Source of the DNA: Pseudonocardia alaniniphila
GTDB lineage: Bacteria > Actinomycetota > Actinomycetes > Mycobacteriales > Pseudonocardiaceae
Length of the DNA stretch: 64,000 bases
Assembly: GCF_022524485.1 (NCBI RefSeq)
Contig: NZ_JAKXMK010000022.1
Span: forward strand, 123,757-187,756
Direction of reading: 5' to 3'
This document shows positions 17,200-24,678 of the stretch, piece after piece. The notes beneath the pieces were generated by a model. It did not search any database. It saw only the letters and a list, made by a program, of their open reading frames with translations, and was not told where the DNA came from. The translations under genes were made by a program, and so were the position numbers. Each line of letters begins with the position of its first letter. Positions within the stretch are counted from its first letter, which is position 1.

Positions 17200-18244
17200 C
17201 TCTACGCACCCGCGGGTCGAGGGCCAGGTACAGGAGGTCGATCAGCATGTTGATCACGACGTAGGCGACCGCGACGAACAGCAGCGCGCCCTGAAGGATC
17301 ATGTAGTCGCGGTTGAACACGGCCTGCACGATCAGCTGGCCGAGGCCGGGGATCGCGAACAGCGTCTCGACGATCACGGTGCCGCCCAGGAGCCGGCCGA
17401 TGTTCACGCCGGAGAGCGTGATCAGCGAGAACGACGAGGGCCGCAGCGCGTGGCGCATCAGGATCGTGCGTGGTCCCAGACCCTTGGACCGGGCCATGAG
17501 GATGAAGTCCTCCTGCAGCGTCGAGATCATGTCCGAGCGCAGCAGTTGTCGGTAGACCGCCGCCTCGGCGATCATCAACGTCAGGCACGGCAGGATGATC
17601 GATCTCAGGTTGCCGAGCGGATCCTCGAAGAACCCGACGTACCCGGTGGCCGGCAGGATGCTCGAGACACCACCCGCGAACAGCACGATCAGCACCATGC
17701 CGAACACGAAGGTCGGCATCGCGGCGGCGCCGAACCCGATCGTCATCGACGCCCTGTCCACCAGCCGGCCCGGCCGGTAGGCGGAGTAGACCGCCAGCGG
17801 GATCGCGATCAGCAACGCCAGGATCTGCGCGACGATCGTGATCTCGAACGTCACCGGTATCCGCTGGGCCAGCGCCTCCACCACCGGCTGTCCGGTGCGG
17901 AAGGACCGTCCGAGGTCTCCGGTGACGACACCACCGAGCCAGTCGACGTAGCGCACCAGCAGCGGCCGGTCCAGCTGTAGGTCCACCCGCACCTGCTGCA
18001 CCTGCTCGGGCGTCGCGTTGTCACCCGCCACGACGACCGCGGCGTCGCCGGGGAGCAGGTCGACCACCACGAACGACAGGAAGGTCACGGCGATCAGCAC
18101 GATCAGCAGGTGCACGATCCGCTTGCGGATGCGCCGCAGGGCGGGGCGGCGGCTCCCGGCCGGCTTGGCGGGGGTCCCCGGCGGGGTCGGGCCGCCGGCG
18201 GGCACGGTCGGGCCAGCCTGTGACGTCAGTGTCATGTCGGCCAC
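17192..18244 (-). CDS. ABC transporter permease (DppB-like)
   Basis: A 350-residue permease. A first helix (IVHLLIVLIAVTFLSFVVVDLLPGDAA) is followed by the VDLQLDRPLLVRYVDWLGGVVTGDLGRSF segment typical of DppB, split here as VDLQLDRPLLVRYVDWLGG and VVTGDLGRSF. The EAA loop is FILMARSKGLGPRTILMRHAL. Start GTG at 18244 has a TGAGG-like ribosome site; ATG at 18235 is an alternative. A proline/glycine-rich leader of about 35 residues precedes the first helix. It lies 8 bases after the ferredoxin stop. Confidence 0.92.
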   Translation of the reverse strand: MADMTLTSQAGPTVPAGGPTPPGTPAKPAGSRRPALRRIRKRIVHLLIVLIAVTFLSFVVVDLLPGDAAVVVAGDNATPEQVQQVRVDLQLDRPLLVRYVDWLGGVVTGDLGRSFRTGQPVVEALAQRIPVTFEITIVAQILALLIAIPLAVYSAYRPGRLVDRASMTIGFGAAAMPTFVFGMVLIVLFAGGVSSILPATGYVGFFEDPLGNLRSIILPCLTLMIAEAAVYRQLLRSDMISTLQEDFILMARSKGLGPRTILMRHALRPSSFSLITLSGVNIGRLLGGTVIVETLFAIPGLGQLIVQAVFNRDYMILQGALLFVAVAYVVINMLIDLLYLALDPRVRRDA

Positions 18245-18252
18245 GGCGCGCC

Positions 18253-18597
18253 TCAGCTCGTCCGCAGGGGGAGCGCGGCCACCAGCGGGGTGTCCGCGCC
18301 GATCGGTCCCACCGCTGACGCCCCGCCCGGGTCACCGAGCGGGGCGTCACGGCCGGGGAGCGTGTCGTAGAAGAACGCGGCGTTGTCGGCGATGTGGCCG
18401 GCCTCGGCGTCGGACGCCTGCTGCTCCAGCACGATCGAGTCCACCGGGCACTCCGGTTCGCAGGCACCGCACTCGATGCACTCCGCCGGGTTGATGTAGA
18501 GCTTGCGCTCGCCCGTGTAGATGCAGTCGACCGGGCAGACGTCGATGCAGCTGCGGTCCATGACGTCGACGCAGGCTTCTCCGATGACGTAGGTCAT
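18253..18597 (-). CDS. 7Fe ferredoxin (FdxA-like) inside the ABC operon
   Basis: A 114-residue ferredoxin. The N terminus MTYVIGEACVDVMDRSCIDV continues into CPVDCIYTGE, and a second site CIECGACEPECP follows, the arrangement of actinobacterial FdxA with one 3Fe-4S and one 4Fe-4S cluster. A good ribosome site (GGAAGGGG) precedes the ATG. It sits between the first binding protein and the permeases, an odd place for an electron carrier. It could supply electrons to the Rieske oxygenase at 20461-21804, which has no reductase gene nearby. That role is inferred from position. Confidence 0.93.
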   Translation of the reverse strand: MTYVIGEACVDVMDRSCIDVCPVDCIYTGERKLYINPAECIECGACEPECPVDSIVLEQQASDAEAGHIADNAAFFYDTLPGRDAPLGDPGGASAVGPIGADTPLVAALPLRTS

Positions 18598-18687
18598 CTC
18601 GTTGGTCCCCTTCCGTGGGGGCGCCCTGTCGCGGGGCGCGTGCTGATCGCGAGGTGGGATCGGGTGCGTGTCGGGCTGGTGCGCGTC

Positions 18688-20307
18688 CTACTCGGGACCA
18701 CCGTCGAGCCAGGTGGTGGCGAAGAACATGTCGCGCGACGGGTAGCGGTCGATGCCCTTCACCTCGGGTTTGGTGATCGTGGACAGGTAACTGCGGCTGA
18801 ACCACGCCATCGAGAGGTCCTGCCCGACCAGCAGCTCGACCTGCTGGTAGGCGTTGGTCCGGACCGCCTCGTCGGTGGTGCGCGCGGCCTCGTCGAGCAG
18901 CGCGTCCACCTGGGGGTTGGAGTAGTCGCCGTAGTTGGTGTTGCCGCCGGTGTGCAGGAGTCGGGTCGCGCCCGGGTAGGGCACGTCGAAAGCTCCGACC
19001 CAGGTGGTGAGCTGGAAGTCGTTGCTCTGCACCACCGCGGAGGAGAACTGCGCGAGGTCGTAGAACTGCACCTTGATGTCGATACCCACGGCCGCCATCT
19101 GGGCCTGGATGTACTCCCCGAAGGGCACCCGCGCCTGGGTCGTCTTGAAGGTGAAGCTCGGATCACCGCCCGAGGCCTTGTACTCGGCGATCAGCTGCTT
19201 CGCCCGCTCCGGGTCGTACTTCGGCCACGCCTGCGACGCCGCCTCCGTGTGGTACGGGCTGTCCTCGGCGAACAGGCTGGTCGACGGCACGAGCCGGCCG
19301 CTGTACTGGCTCGCCGCCAGTGCGTTGAGATCCAGCGAGCTGATCAGCGCCTCGCGCATCCTGCGGTCGTTGAACGGTGCCTTGTTGAAGTTGAAGTAGA
19401 GGTACTCGCCTGCGTTGCCGGGCCCGTAGTACACGCGCAGCCCGGCGTTGGAGCTCGCCCGCACGAGTTCCTGGTTGTACCCGCCGAACACGACGTCGAC
19501 GTCGCCGTTCTCGATCGAGGCGTAGCGGCTCTCGGTGTCGGGCAGCGGGCGGAACTCCAGCCCGTCGAGGTAGGGCATGCCCTGCTGCCAGTACGTGTCG
19601 TTCTTGGCGAGCGTGATCCGGGAGTCGGGGACCCACTCCACGAACCGGAACGGGCCCGCGCCCACCGGGTGGCGACCGATGTCGTCGCCGTACTGCTGCA
19701 GCGCGGCGGGCGAGATGATCATCCCGAGGCTGCCGTAGGTGATCGGCTGGGCGAACAGCACCGGGAAGTCGCCGAGCGGGGCCTTCAGCGCGAACTCGAC
19801 GGTCAGTGGGTCCACCGCGCGCATCGACGCGATGTTCGCGGCGAAGGCGTGTGCAGGCGAGGACAGCTTGTCGATGTGGCGCTGCACGTTGACCAGCACG
19901 GCGTTGGCGTCGAGGGCGGTGCCGTCGGTGAACTGCACGCCGGGCCGCAGGCCGAGGCGCCAGGTCACTCCCCCGTCGGCGCTGTCCATGGACTGCGCGA
20001 GGTACGGCTTGGCCTTGCCCTGCGGATCGACCTTGAGCAGCGAGTCGTACACGGCCAGCGCGGCCATGTTCGAGTTCTGCACCGTGGGGTCGAAGCTGAC
20101 CACCTCACGGTCCATGCCGAGCTTCAGCGTGCCGCCCGCGCGGGGCGTGCCCTCGGTGGCGAGATCTGCGCCGTAGGGATCGCGCGCCTGCAGCGCGCCG
20201 GCGGCCACAGCGCCACGGTCGGCCGCCCCGCACGCACTCAGAAGCACTGCGCAGCACGCGAGCGCCACCGCGGCGACGGCGCGGGACGTGCGACATCGCA
20301 ATCGCAT
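18688..20307 (-). CDS. SBP-5 family solute-binding lipoprotein (first gene of ABC operon)
   Basis: A 539-residue lipoprotein. I start at the ATG at 20307 because it gives a compact signal peptide (MRLRCRTSRAVAAVALACCA, then VLLSACG with the lipobox cysteine near residue 25); the longer frame to 20388 runs through the upstream repeats. The mature protein has the SBP-5 pattern and is a clear paralogue of the protein at 13452-15134. As promoter-proximal gene it should be the most highly expressed component. Three 17-bp direct repeats lie 17-67 bases upstream of the start. Confidence 0.9.
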   Translation of the reverse strand: MRLRCRTSRAVAAVALACCAVLLSACGAADRGAVAAGALQARDPYGADLATEGTPRAGGTLKLGMDREVVSFDPTVQNSNMAALAVYDSLLKVDPQGKAKPYLAQSMDSADGGVTWRLGLRPGVQFTDGTALDANAVLVNVQRHIDKLSSPAHAFAANIASMRAVDPLTVEFALKAPLGDFPVLFAQPITYGSLGMIISPAALQQYGDDIGRHPVGAGPFRFVEWVPDSRITLAKNDTYWQQGMPYLDGLEFRPLPDTESRYASIENGDVDVVFGGYNQELVRASSNAGLRVYYGPGNAGEYLYFNFNKAPFNDRRMREALISSLDLNALAASQYSGRLVPSTSLFAEDSPYHTEAASQAWPKYDPERAKQLIAEYKASGGDPSFTFKTTQARVPFGEYIQAQMAAVGIDIKVQFYDLAQFSSAVVQSNDFQLTTWVGAFDVPYPGATRLLHTGGNTNYGDYSNPQVDALLDEAARTTDEAVRTNAYQQVELLVGQDLSMAWFSRSYLSTITKPEVKGIDRYPSRDMFFATTWLDGGPE

Positions 20308-20323
20308 CTCAGAACACCCCAAT

Positions 20324-20374
20324 GTGTCAGGAACGGCGCTGTGTGAGGAATGGCGCTGTACGAGGAATGGCGAA
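20324..20374. repeat. Three tandem 17-bp direct repeats upstream of the ABC operon
   Basis: Units at 20324-20340 (GTGTCAGGAACGGCGCT), 20341-20357 (GTGTGAGGAATGGCGCT) and 20358-20374 (GTACGAGGAATGGCGAA) run head to tail, with a degenerate fourth at 20375-20391. Units 1 and 2 differ at two positions. They occupy the upstream region of the minus-strand operon starting at 20307, where iterated regulator sites would be expected. On the coding strand the shared core reads CGCCATTCCTC. No coding role is likely since the lipoprotein signal peptide starts at 20307. Confidence 0.75.
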
Positions 20375-20402
20375 GTGCCGGGGAACAACGGGTGGGGAAA
20401 GC

Positions 20403-20454
20403 GAGCCGGGCGGGTGTGCCCGGCTCGGCCGCCGCCCCGGACGGGGCGGCGGCC
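20403..20454. terminator. Double hairpin after the Rieske oxygenase gene
   Basis: Two perfect inverted repeats abut. The first has a 9-bp stem GAGCCGGGC/GCCCGGCTC at 20403-20426 with a 6-base loop. The second has a 12-bp stem GGCCGCCGCCCC/GGGGCGGCGGCC at 20427-20454 with loop GGAC. They start 6 bases after the Rieske gene stop (minus strand, 20461). No T-run follows, which is usual in actinomycetes. They should end the dioxygenase operon and separate it from the ABC operon downstream. Confidence 0.8.
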
Positions 20455-20460
20455 ACGGTG

Positions 20461-21804
20461 TCAGGATCCGGCGACCGGAACGCGCGAGTTGCCGGCGTCG
20501 TACTTCTGCACCATCGGGTCGTCGCTGGTGCCGAGCACCCGCCAGTCCTCACCCGGCTCGAGGATCTTCTCCGCCGACCGGATGCTGCGGTAGTCGAGAT
20601 CGGGGGCGACCGCGGGCGGCTCGCCGCCCTCGGCCACGCTCTTGGCCGCCGCCATCAGCAGCCGGCGCATCCGGATGATCGCCTTGTCGGAGGTGCCCAG
20701 CCGCTCCTGCGTGCGGTCGTAGATCGGGCCCATCGACTCGGTGACCATGAAGTCCTGGCTGATGAACTCACGCACGCCGGAGTAGGTGACGTTGCGCTGT
20801 TCCGCGCGGTCGATCCCGTAGTCGTTCTCGGCCGTGTAGCGCCGCGGGATGATCCCGTTGCGGCCCACCTCGGCCGGCCCGAACTCGAACGGGCTCAGCG
20901 CGAAGAGGTTGGTGCCGCCGACCTCCTGCAGCCCCGGGTTCACGCGAGTGGAGAAGCTGTAGCGCCACGTGTTGTGGTCGTCGATCGGCACGAACAGGCC
21001 GTGCCCGGTGCTGAAGGGCACCGACGCGATCACCGTGTTGTACGGGAAGCAGAACGCGCTCATCCGGACGTGCTTGTGCCCGTTGGGGGTGTCGCGGATG
21101 CCGACGTACTTGAACCCGTACCAGGTGTCCTCGATCTCCAGCCGCGGTGCGCGGTCGTGGCGCCAGAACTTCCACGACATCGCGTTGCTCGGGTAGCCCG
21201 GCTTGTCGCTGCCGTCGTCGGGGATGTCGTCGACACCGTCCCACTGGTGCAGCCACGAGATGTGGGAGGTGTCGAGGTTGCCCTCCATCGCCTGCACCCA
21301 GTTGCACGGGGTGTTCAGCTTGGTGGCGGCGACCTGGTCGGGCTCGAGCGACTCGGTGCCGAAGTCGCGGAACGGCGTCATCTTGTCGGCCGGGCCCATG
21401 TAGGTCCACACGATCCCGCCCGACTCGTGCGTCGGGTAGGCCTTGGCCGTCACCTTGTCCTTGAACACGCTGTTCGGCGGCTCGCTGGGCATGTCGACGC
21501 ACGCGCCGTCGGCGTCGAACTTCCAGCCGTGGTACGGGCAGCGCAGCCCGCACTCCTCGTTGCGGCCGAAGTAGAGCGACGCGCCACGGTGCGGGCAGTT
21601 CTCCTGGATCAGGCCGACCCGGCCGTTCGTGTCACGGAACGCGACGAGGTCCTCGCCGAGCAACCGCACGCGAACAGGATCGCTGTCCGGTGTGGGCACT
21701 TCACTGATCAGCAGAGCCGGCGTCCAGTAGCGGCGCAACAGCTCGCCCATAGGAGTTCCGGGCCCCACACGGGTCAGGAGCTCGTTGTCCTGCGCTGACA
21801 GCAT
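20461..21804 (-). CDS. Rieske non-heme iron oxygenase, phthalate-dioxygenase/O-demethylase type alpha subunit
   Basis: A 447-residue oxygenase. The Rieske domain has Cys70-His72 (CPHRGAS) and Cys89-His92 (CPYHGWKF). The catalytic domain shows NWVQAMEGNLDTSHISWLH, with bridging Asp178 and iron ligands His181 and His186. The opening NELLTRVGPGTPMGELLRRYW is characteristic of the group that includes phthalate 4,5-dioxygenase and the 5,5-prime-dehydrodivanillate O-demethylase LigXa; it is longer than VanA. It could hydroxylate or demethylate an aromatic acid to give the substrate of the extradiol dioxygenase encoded just upstream. No dedicated reductase gene is next to it; the 7Fe ferredoxin at 18253 is the nearest carrier. 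Confidence 0.9.
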   Translation of the reverse strand: MLSAQDNELLTRVGPGTPMGELLRRYWTPALLISEVPTPDSDPVRVRLLGEDLVAFRDTNGRVGLIQENCPHRGASLYFGRNEECGLRCPYHGWKFDADGACVDMPSEPPNSVFKDKVTAKAYPTHESGGIVWTYMGPADKMTPFRDFGTESLEPDQVAATKLNTPCNWVQAMEGNLDTSHISWLHQWDGVDDIPDDGSDKPGYPSNAMSWKFWRHDRAPRLEIEDTWYGFKYVGIRDTPNGHKHVRMSAFCFPYNTVIASVPFSTGHGLFVPIDDHNTWRYSFSTRVNPGLQEVGGTNLFALSPFEFGPAEVGRNGIIPRRYTAENDYGIDRAEQRNVTYSGVREFISQDFMVTESMGPIYDRTQERLGTSDKAIIRMRRLLMAAAKSVAEGGEPPAVAPDLDYRSIRSAEKILEPGEDWRVLGTSDDPMVQKYDAGNSRVPVAGS

Positions 21805-21873
21805 CGTCGGCCTCTCTCCAGAGTGGTGGTTGGTGTCGCAGGTGGATCAGGGGGATCAGATGGATCGGGTGGA

Positions 21874-23046
21874 TCAGGTGGTACTGACTCCGGCGGCCGC
21901 CGCCTGGCGTTGCTGCTCCAGCAGCGCCACCTGGCGGGCCGAGAGGGCGAGCAGTGGATGGGCTCCGACCTCGGTGAGCTTGTCGAACCCGTCGGCGAGC
22001 AACGCGTCGCGCTGTTCGTCGGTGAGCTCTGCGCGCGCCGCCACACTCGCAGGATCGCGCACGAACTCGCTGCGCACCTCCTCGTCGGTGATGACGCGGT
22101 GCAGCAGGCGGTTCAGCGGGAAGCTCGCCGGCTCGGGGAAGCGGTAGTAGATGAAGTCGGTGGAGGTGAACTCGTAGCCGCCGAACTTGGGCACGGGGTT
22201 GGCGAGCGGCTCGTCCACAGTGGGCTCGGTGCCTGCGGGCACCGGGGGCACGAACTGCACGACGCCGTGGCCGTGGTGGCTCAGGTGCTGGTAGGACAGC
22301 AGCGAACCGGGGACGGTGCCACCTGCGCCCGCGAGCACACCCAGCATCACGAACCACGTGAGCAGCTCGCTCTCGCCCACCTCGTCGAGCTGCACCGGGG
22401 TGAGGTCCAGCAGTTCCTCGTAGCGGCCTGCGGCCACCTCCTGCAGCACCCACTCGTCGAACGAGAACTGCGGCGCGGTGTAGCGGGCGGTGCCGGGGAA
22501 GTGCGACATCCCGCCGCTCGCGAGCACCGCGACGCGCTCGGGGCGGTCGGCGAGCGCCTCCGCGATCGCCTTGCCCAGCGCGAAGCAGCGGCGCGGGCTG
22601 GGCAGCGGCGGCAGATAGGCGTTGACCAGCAGCGGGATCACGGGGATGTCCCGGTCGCCCAGCACGTACTCGAACGGCGTGAGGAACGCGTGCCCGAGCT
22701 TGGCCTCCTGCGAGTAGGTGAGGTCGATGTCGCGCCCGACCACGCCGTGCAGCAGGTGCGTGGCGAGCTCGGTGTGCACCGGGATCCGGCGCTCCTTCTG
22801 CATGTAGTGCGCCTCGGCCTCCGGGGAGAGGATGAGGGTGAAGGTCGGCACCGCCTCCAGCCAGAACGTCTCGAGGTGGTCGATGCCGATCACCAGCAGC
22901 GCGTCCGGCCGCGTCTCGTCGAGGACCTGCCCGAAGCGGCGCAGCGCGTCGGTGCTGCCGTCGAGCTTCGCGGGGTCCTCGTGCGGCGGACGGCTCAGCA
23001 GCTGCGGGGCGTGCACAGCCGCGGCGGCGGCCACGAACTCAGCCAT
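21874..23046 (-). CDS. Fused LigB-LigA extradiol dioxygenase (gallate dioxygenase GalA-like)
   Basis: A 390-residue fusion. Residues about 1-275 are a LigB-type catalytic domain with putative iron ligands in AVHAPQLL and GIDHLETF and a catalytic histidine in GGMSHFPG. Residues about 300-385 are a LigA-like helical domain. This order matches gallate dioxygenases rather than the separate LigA and LigB subunits of protocatechuate 4,5-dioxygenase. It should open gallate, 3-O-methylgallate or protocatechuate between C4 and C5 to a 4-oxalomesaconate-type product. Its start overlaps the aldolase gene's end by 8 bases. Such meta-cleavage is unusual in actinomycetes, which mostly use the 3,4-route. 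Confidence 0.87.
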   Translation of the reverse strand: MAEFVAAAAAVHAPQLLSRPPHEDPAKLDGSTDALRRFGQVLDETRPDALLVIGIDHLETFWLEAVPTFTLILSPEAEAHYMQKERRIPVHTELATHLLHGVVGRDIDLTYSQEAKLGHAFLTPFEYVLGDRDIPVIPLLVNAYLPPLPSPRRCFALGKAIAEALADRPERVAVLASGGMSHFPGTARYTAPQFSFDEWVLQEVAAGRYEELLDLTPVQLDEVGESELLTWFVMLGVLAGAGGTVPGSLLSYQHLSHHGHGVVQFVPPVPAGTEPTVDEPLANPVPKFGGYEFTSTDFIYYRFPEPASFPLNRLLHRVITDEEVRSEFVRDPASVAARAELTDEQRDALLADGFDKLTEVGAHPLLALSARQVALLEQQRQAAAAGVSTT

Positions 23047-23788
23047 GGAGCGCTCCCTCCGGGACGACGCCGTCCCTGTCGTCATCGGTGTGCTCTTCAC
23101 GATCCACGTACCGCACGCCCAGCCGATCGAGCTCGGCGCGCAGCCCGTACATGTCCAGGCCCAGCTCTCCAGCGGCGAGCCGGGCCCGCTTGTCCGCCTC
23201 GTTGCGCAGCCGCGCCTCGCCCGCGGCGGCCACGGCAGGCGCCTGGGCGCGGGGAACGACGACCACGCCGTCGTCGTCGGCGACCACGACATCGCCCGGC
23301 TCCACGAGGGCGCCGCCCACGATCACCGGGACGTTCACCGAACCGGGGCTCGCCTTGACCGTGCCCTGCGCGCTGACCGCTCTCGTCCAGACCGGGAAAC
23401 CCATCCGGCGCAGGTCCGAGACGTCGCGCACACCGGCGCCGGTGACCAGGCCGATCACCCCGCGGCTGCGCATGGAGACCGCGAGCAGCTCACCGAACAT
23501 GCCGTCGGTGGACTCCGAGGTGGTGGACACGACCACCACGTCACCGGGCCGGCACTGTTCGACGGCGGCGTGGAGCATCAGGTTGTCGCCGGGGTGGGAG
23601 AGCACGGTGACGGCCCGTCCTGCGATCACCGCACCCTCCTGCACCGGGCGGATCTGCGGGCCGAGTAGCCCGCGCCTGCCCTGCGCCTCGTGGACCGTGG
23701 CGACGCCCTGGCGGCCTAGTTGCGCCACCGCGTCGGCGTCGGGTGCGAGATCACTGCGCACGACGAGGTGCGCGTCCGGCCGATTCAC
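23039..23788 (-). CDS. RraA-fold aldolase, 4-carboxy-4-hydroxy-2-oxoadipate aldolase-like (GalC/LigK type)
   Basis: A 249-residue RraA-fold protein. The core shows PGDVVVVSTTS, FGELLAVSMRSRGVIGLVTG, AGVRDVSDLRRMGFPVW and SVNVPVIVGGALVEPGDVVVADDDGVVVVP, all typical of class II pyruvate aldolases of the HMG/CHA type. The expected reaction splits 4-carboxy-4-hydroxy-2-oxoadipate into pyruvate and oxaloacetate, the last step of gallate/protocatechuate 4,5-cleavage. Start GTG at 23788 overlaps the PIG-L stop by 4 bases; GTG 23791 is an alternative. RraA proteins without aldolase activity exist, but the context supports the catabolic role. Confidence 0.87.
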   Translation of the reverse strand: MNRPDAHLVVRSDLAPDADAVAQLGRQGVATVHEAQGRRGLLGPQIRPVQEGAVIAGRAVTVLSHPGDNLMLHAAVEQCRPGDVVVVSTTSESTDGMFGELLAVSMRSRGVIGLVTGAGVRDVSDLRRMGFPVWTRAVSAQGTVKASPGSVNVPVIVGGALVEPGDVVVADDDGVVVVPRAQAPAVAAAGEARLRNEADKRARLAAGELGLDMYGLRAELDRLGVRYVDREEHTDDDRDGVVPEGALHG

Positions 23789-24528
23789 CACAGCGTGCTC
23801 CCGACAGTGGGGAAGACCATCTGGAACGCCTCGGCGTGGGTGACCGTGCGCGGTGCGCCGTTGCGCACCGCCTGCACCCCGCGCCGTACGGCCAGGTCCT
23901 CGTAGTAGTCGATCAGATGTCCCTGCGCGGCGTCCATGCACTTCATGGCCGCTCGCTTGCGCTCGATCACCGGTGAGATGTCCAGGAAGCGGTTGGGCAC
24001 GAACCCGCACTGCTCGGGCTGGTGCGGCTCGAACGCCATCACCTGGGACGCGCCCAGCGGTGGCGTGTTCCGGTCGGGGAGGCCGGCTGCCTGCGCGATC
24101 ATCCGGCACCGCAGCACGATCTCGTGGGTGAGCGCGTGGTCCAGGTTGTACGGGTCGCGCTCGGCATGGGTGAGCAGAACGGTGGGCTGCAGCCTGCGCA
24201 GCTGCGCGACGATCCCGTCGACCAGGTCGTCGGTGGCGCGCAGGGGGTAGTCGCCGGCGTCGAAGAACATGATGTCGGCCCCGAGTGCCTGGGCCGCCGC
24301 GGCGGACTCCTCGGCCCGGATGGCCTTCACCGACTCCAGCGTGGCGTCCGGGGACCGCCACAGCGCCGCGGACTCGCCGCGCTCGCCGTAGGTCAGGCAC
24401 AGCACCGTGACAGGAGCGCCGTCCTCGGCGCACCGTGCGATCGCCCCGCCCGCCCGCCAGACGAAGTCAGCGGCATTTGCGCTGACCACGACGACGGACG
24501 GCCCGTCGTCCCTGCCGGATGGAACCAT
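23785..24528 (-). CDS. PIG-L/LmbE family hydratase (4-oxalomesaconate hydratase GalB-like)
   Basis: A 247-residue PIG-L fold protein. The pattern SANAADFVWRAGGAIA near residues 16-31, then YGERGESAALW, FFDAGDYPLR, LLTHAERDPYNLDHALTH and FEPHQPEQCGF, matches GalB-type hydratases rather than sugar deacetylases. It should hydrate 4-oxalomesaconate to 4-carboxy-4-hydroxy-2-oxoadipate for the aldolase encoded next. The first metal-site position, usually histidine, is Asn18 here (codon AAT); Asp21 is retained. ATG at 24528 follows a good GAGGAG site. As first gene of its operon it faces the GntR gene across the operator at 24589-24620. Confidence 0.85.
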   Translation of the reverse strand: MVPSGRDDGPSVVVVSANAADFVWRAGGAIARCAEDGAPVTVLCLTYGERGESAALWRSPDATLESVKAIRAEESAAAAQALGADIMFFDAGDYPLRATDDLVDGIVAQLRRLQPTVLLTHAERDPYNLDHALTHEIVLRCRMIAQAAGLPDRNTPPLGASQVMAFEPHQPEQCGFVPNRFLDISPVIERKRAAMKCMDAAQGHLIDYYEDLAVRRGVQAVRNGAPRTVTHAEAFQMVFPTVGSTLW

Positions 24529-24588
24529 GTGCTGCTCCTCCAGGCGTCGGGGTCGAGTGGTGTGGACCATAACTCCGCCACTCGGAAG

Positions 24589-24620
24589 TGGCAACCAGAT
24601 TGTTAACAATCCCGTTGCCA
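24589..24620. promoter_or_regulatory. 32-bp two-part palindromic operator for the GntR regulator
   Basis: The outer arms TGGCAAC (24589-24595) and GTTGCCA (24614-24620) are perfect reverse complements. The inner 12-mer ATTGTTAACAAT (24599-24610) is itself a perfect palindrome. Both share one centre, separated by CAG and CCC. The site lies between the PIG-L start (24528, minus) and the GntR start (24679, plus), in the only locally AT-rich stretch. FadR/FCD-type GntR proteins bind such palindromes as dimers, so it probably controls both directions. Confidence 0.85.
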
Positions 24621-24678
24621 GTTACGCTCAGCCCCGGAATCGCCGGCCACCGGGACGGCGCGGGGCGAGAGGACGTGC

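Noticed and set aside
18394..20346. 650-codon open frame on the plus strand
   Set aside because: It is the mirror of the ferredoxin and binding-protein genes; its translation is rich in Arg, Val and His with no family features.
20324..20391. Tandem repeats as a CRISPR array
   Set aside because: The 17-bp units abut without spacers, only three to four copies exist and there are no cas genes; they look like operator repeats.
21841..21886. GGATCAG/GGTGGATC repeats between the Rieske and LigB-LigA genes as a regulatory element
   Set aside because: It is a short imperfect 8-10 bp simple repeat right after a stop codon inside an operon; replication slippage explains it and no symmetry suggests protein binding.
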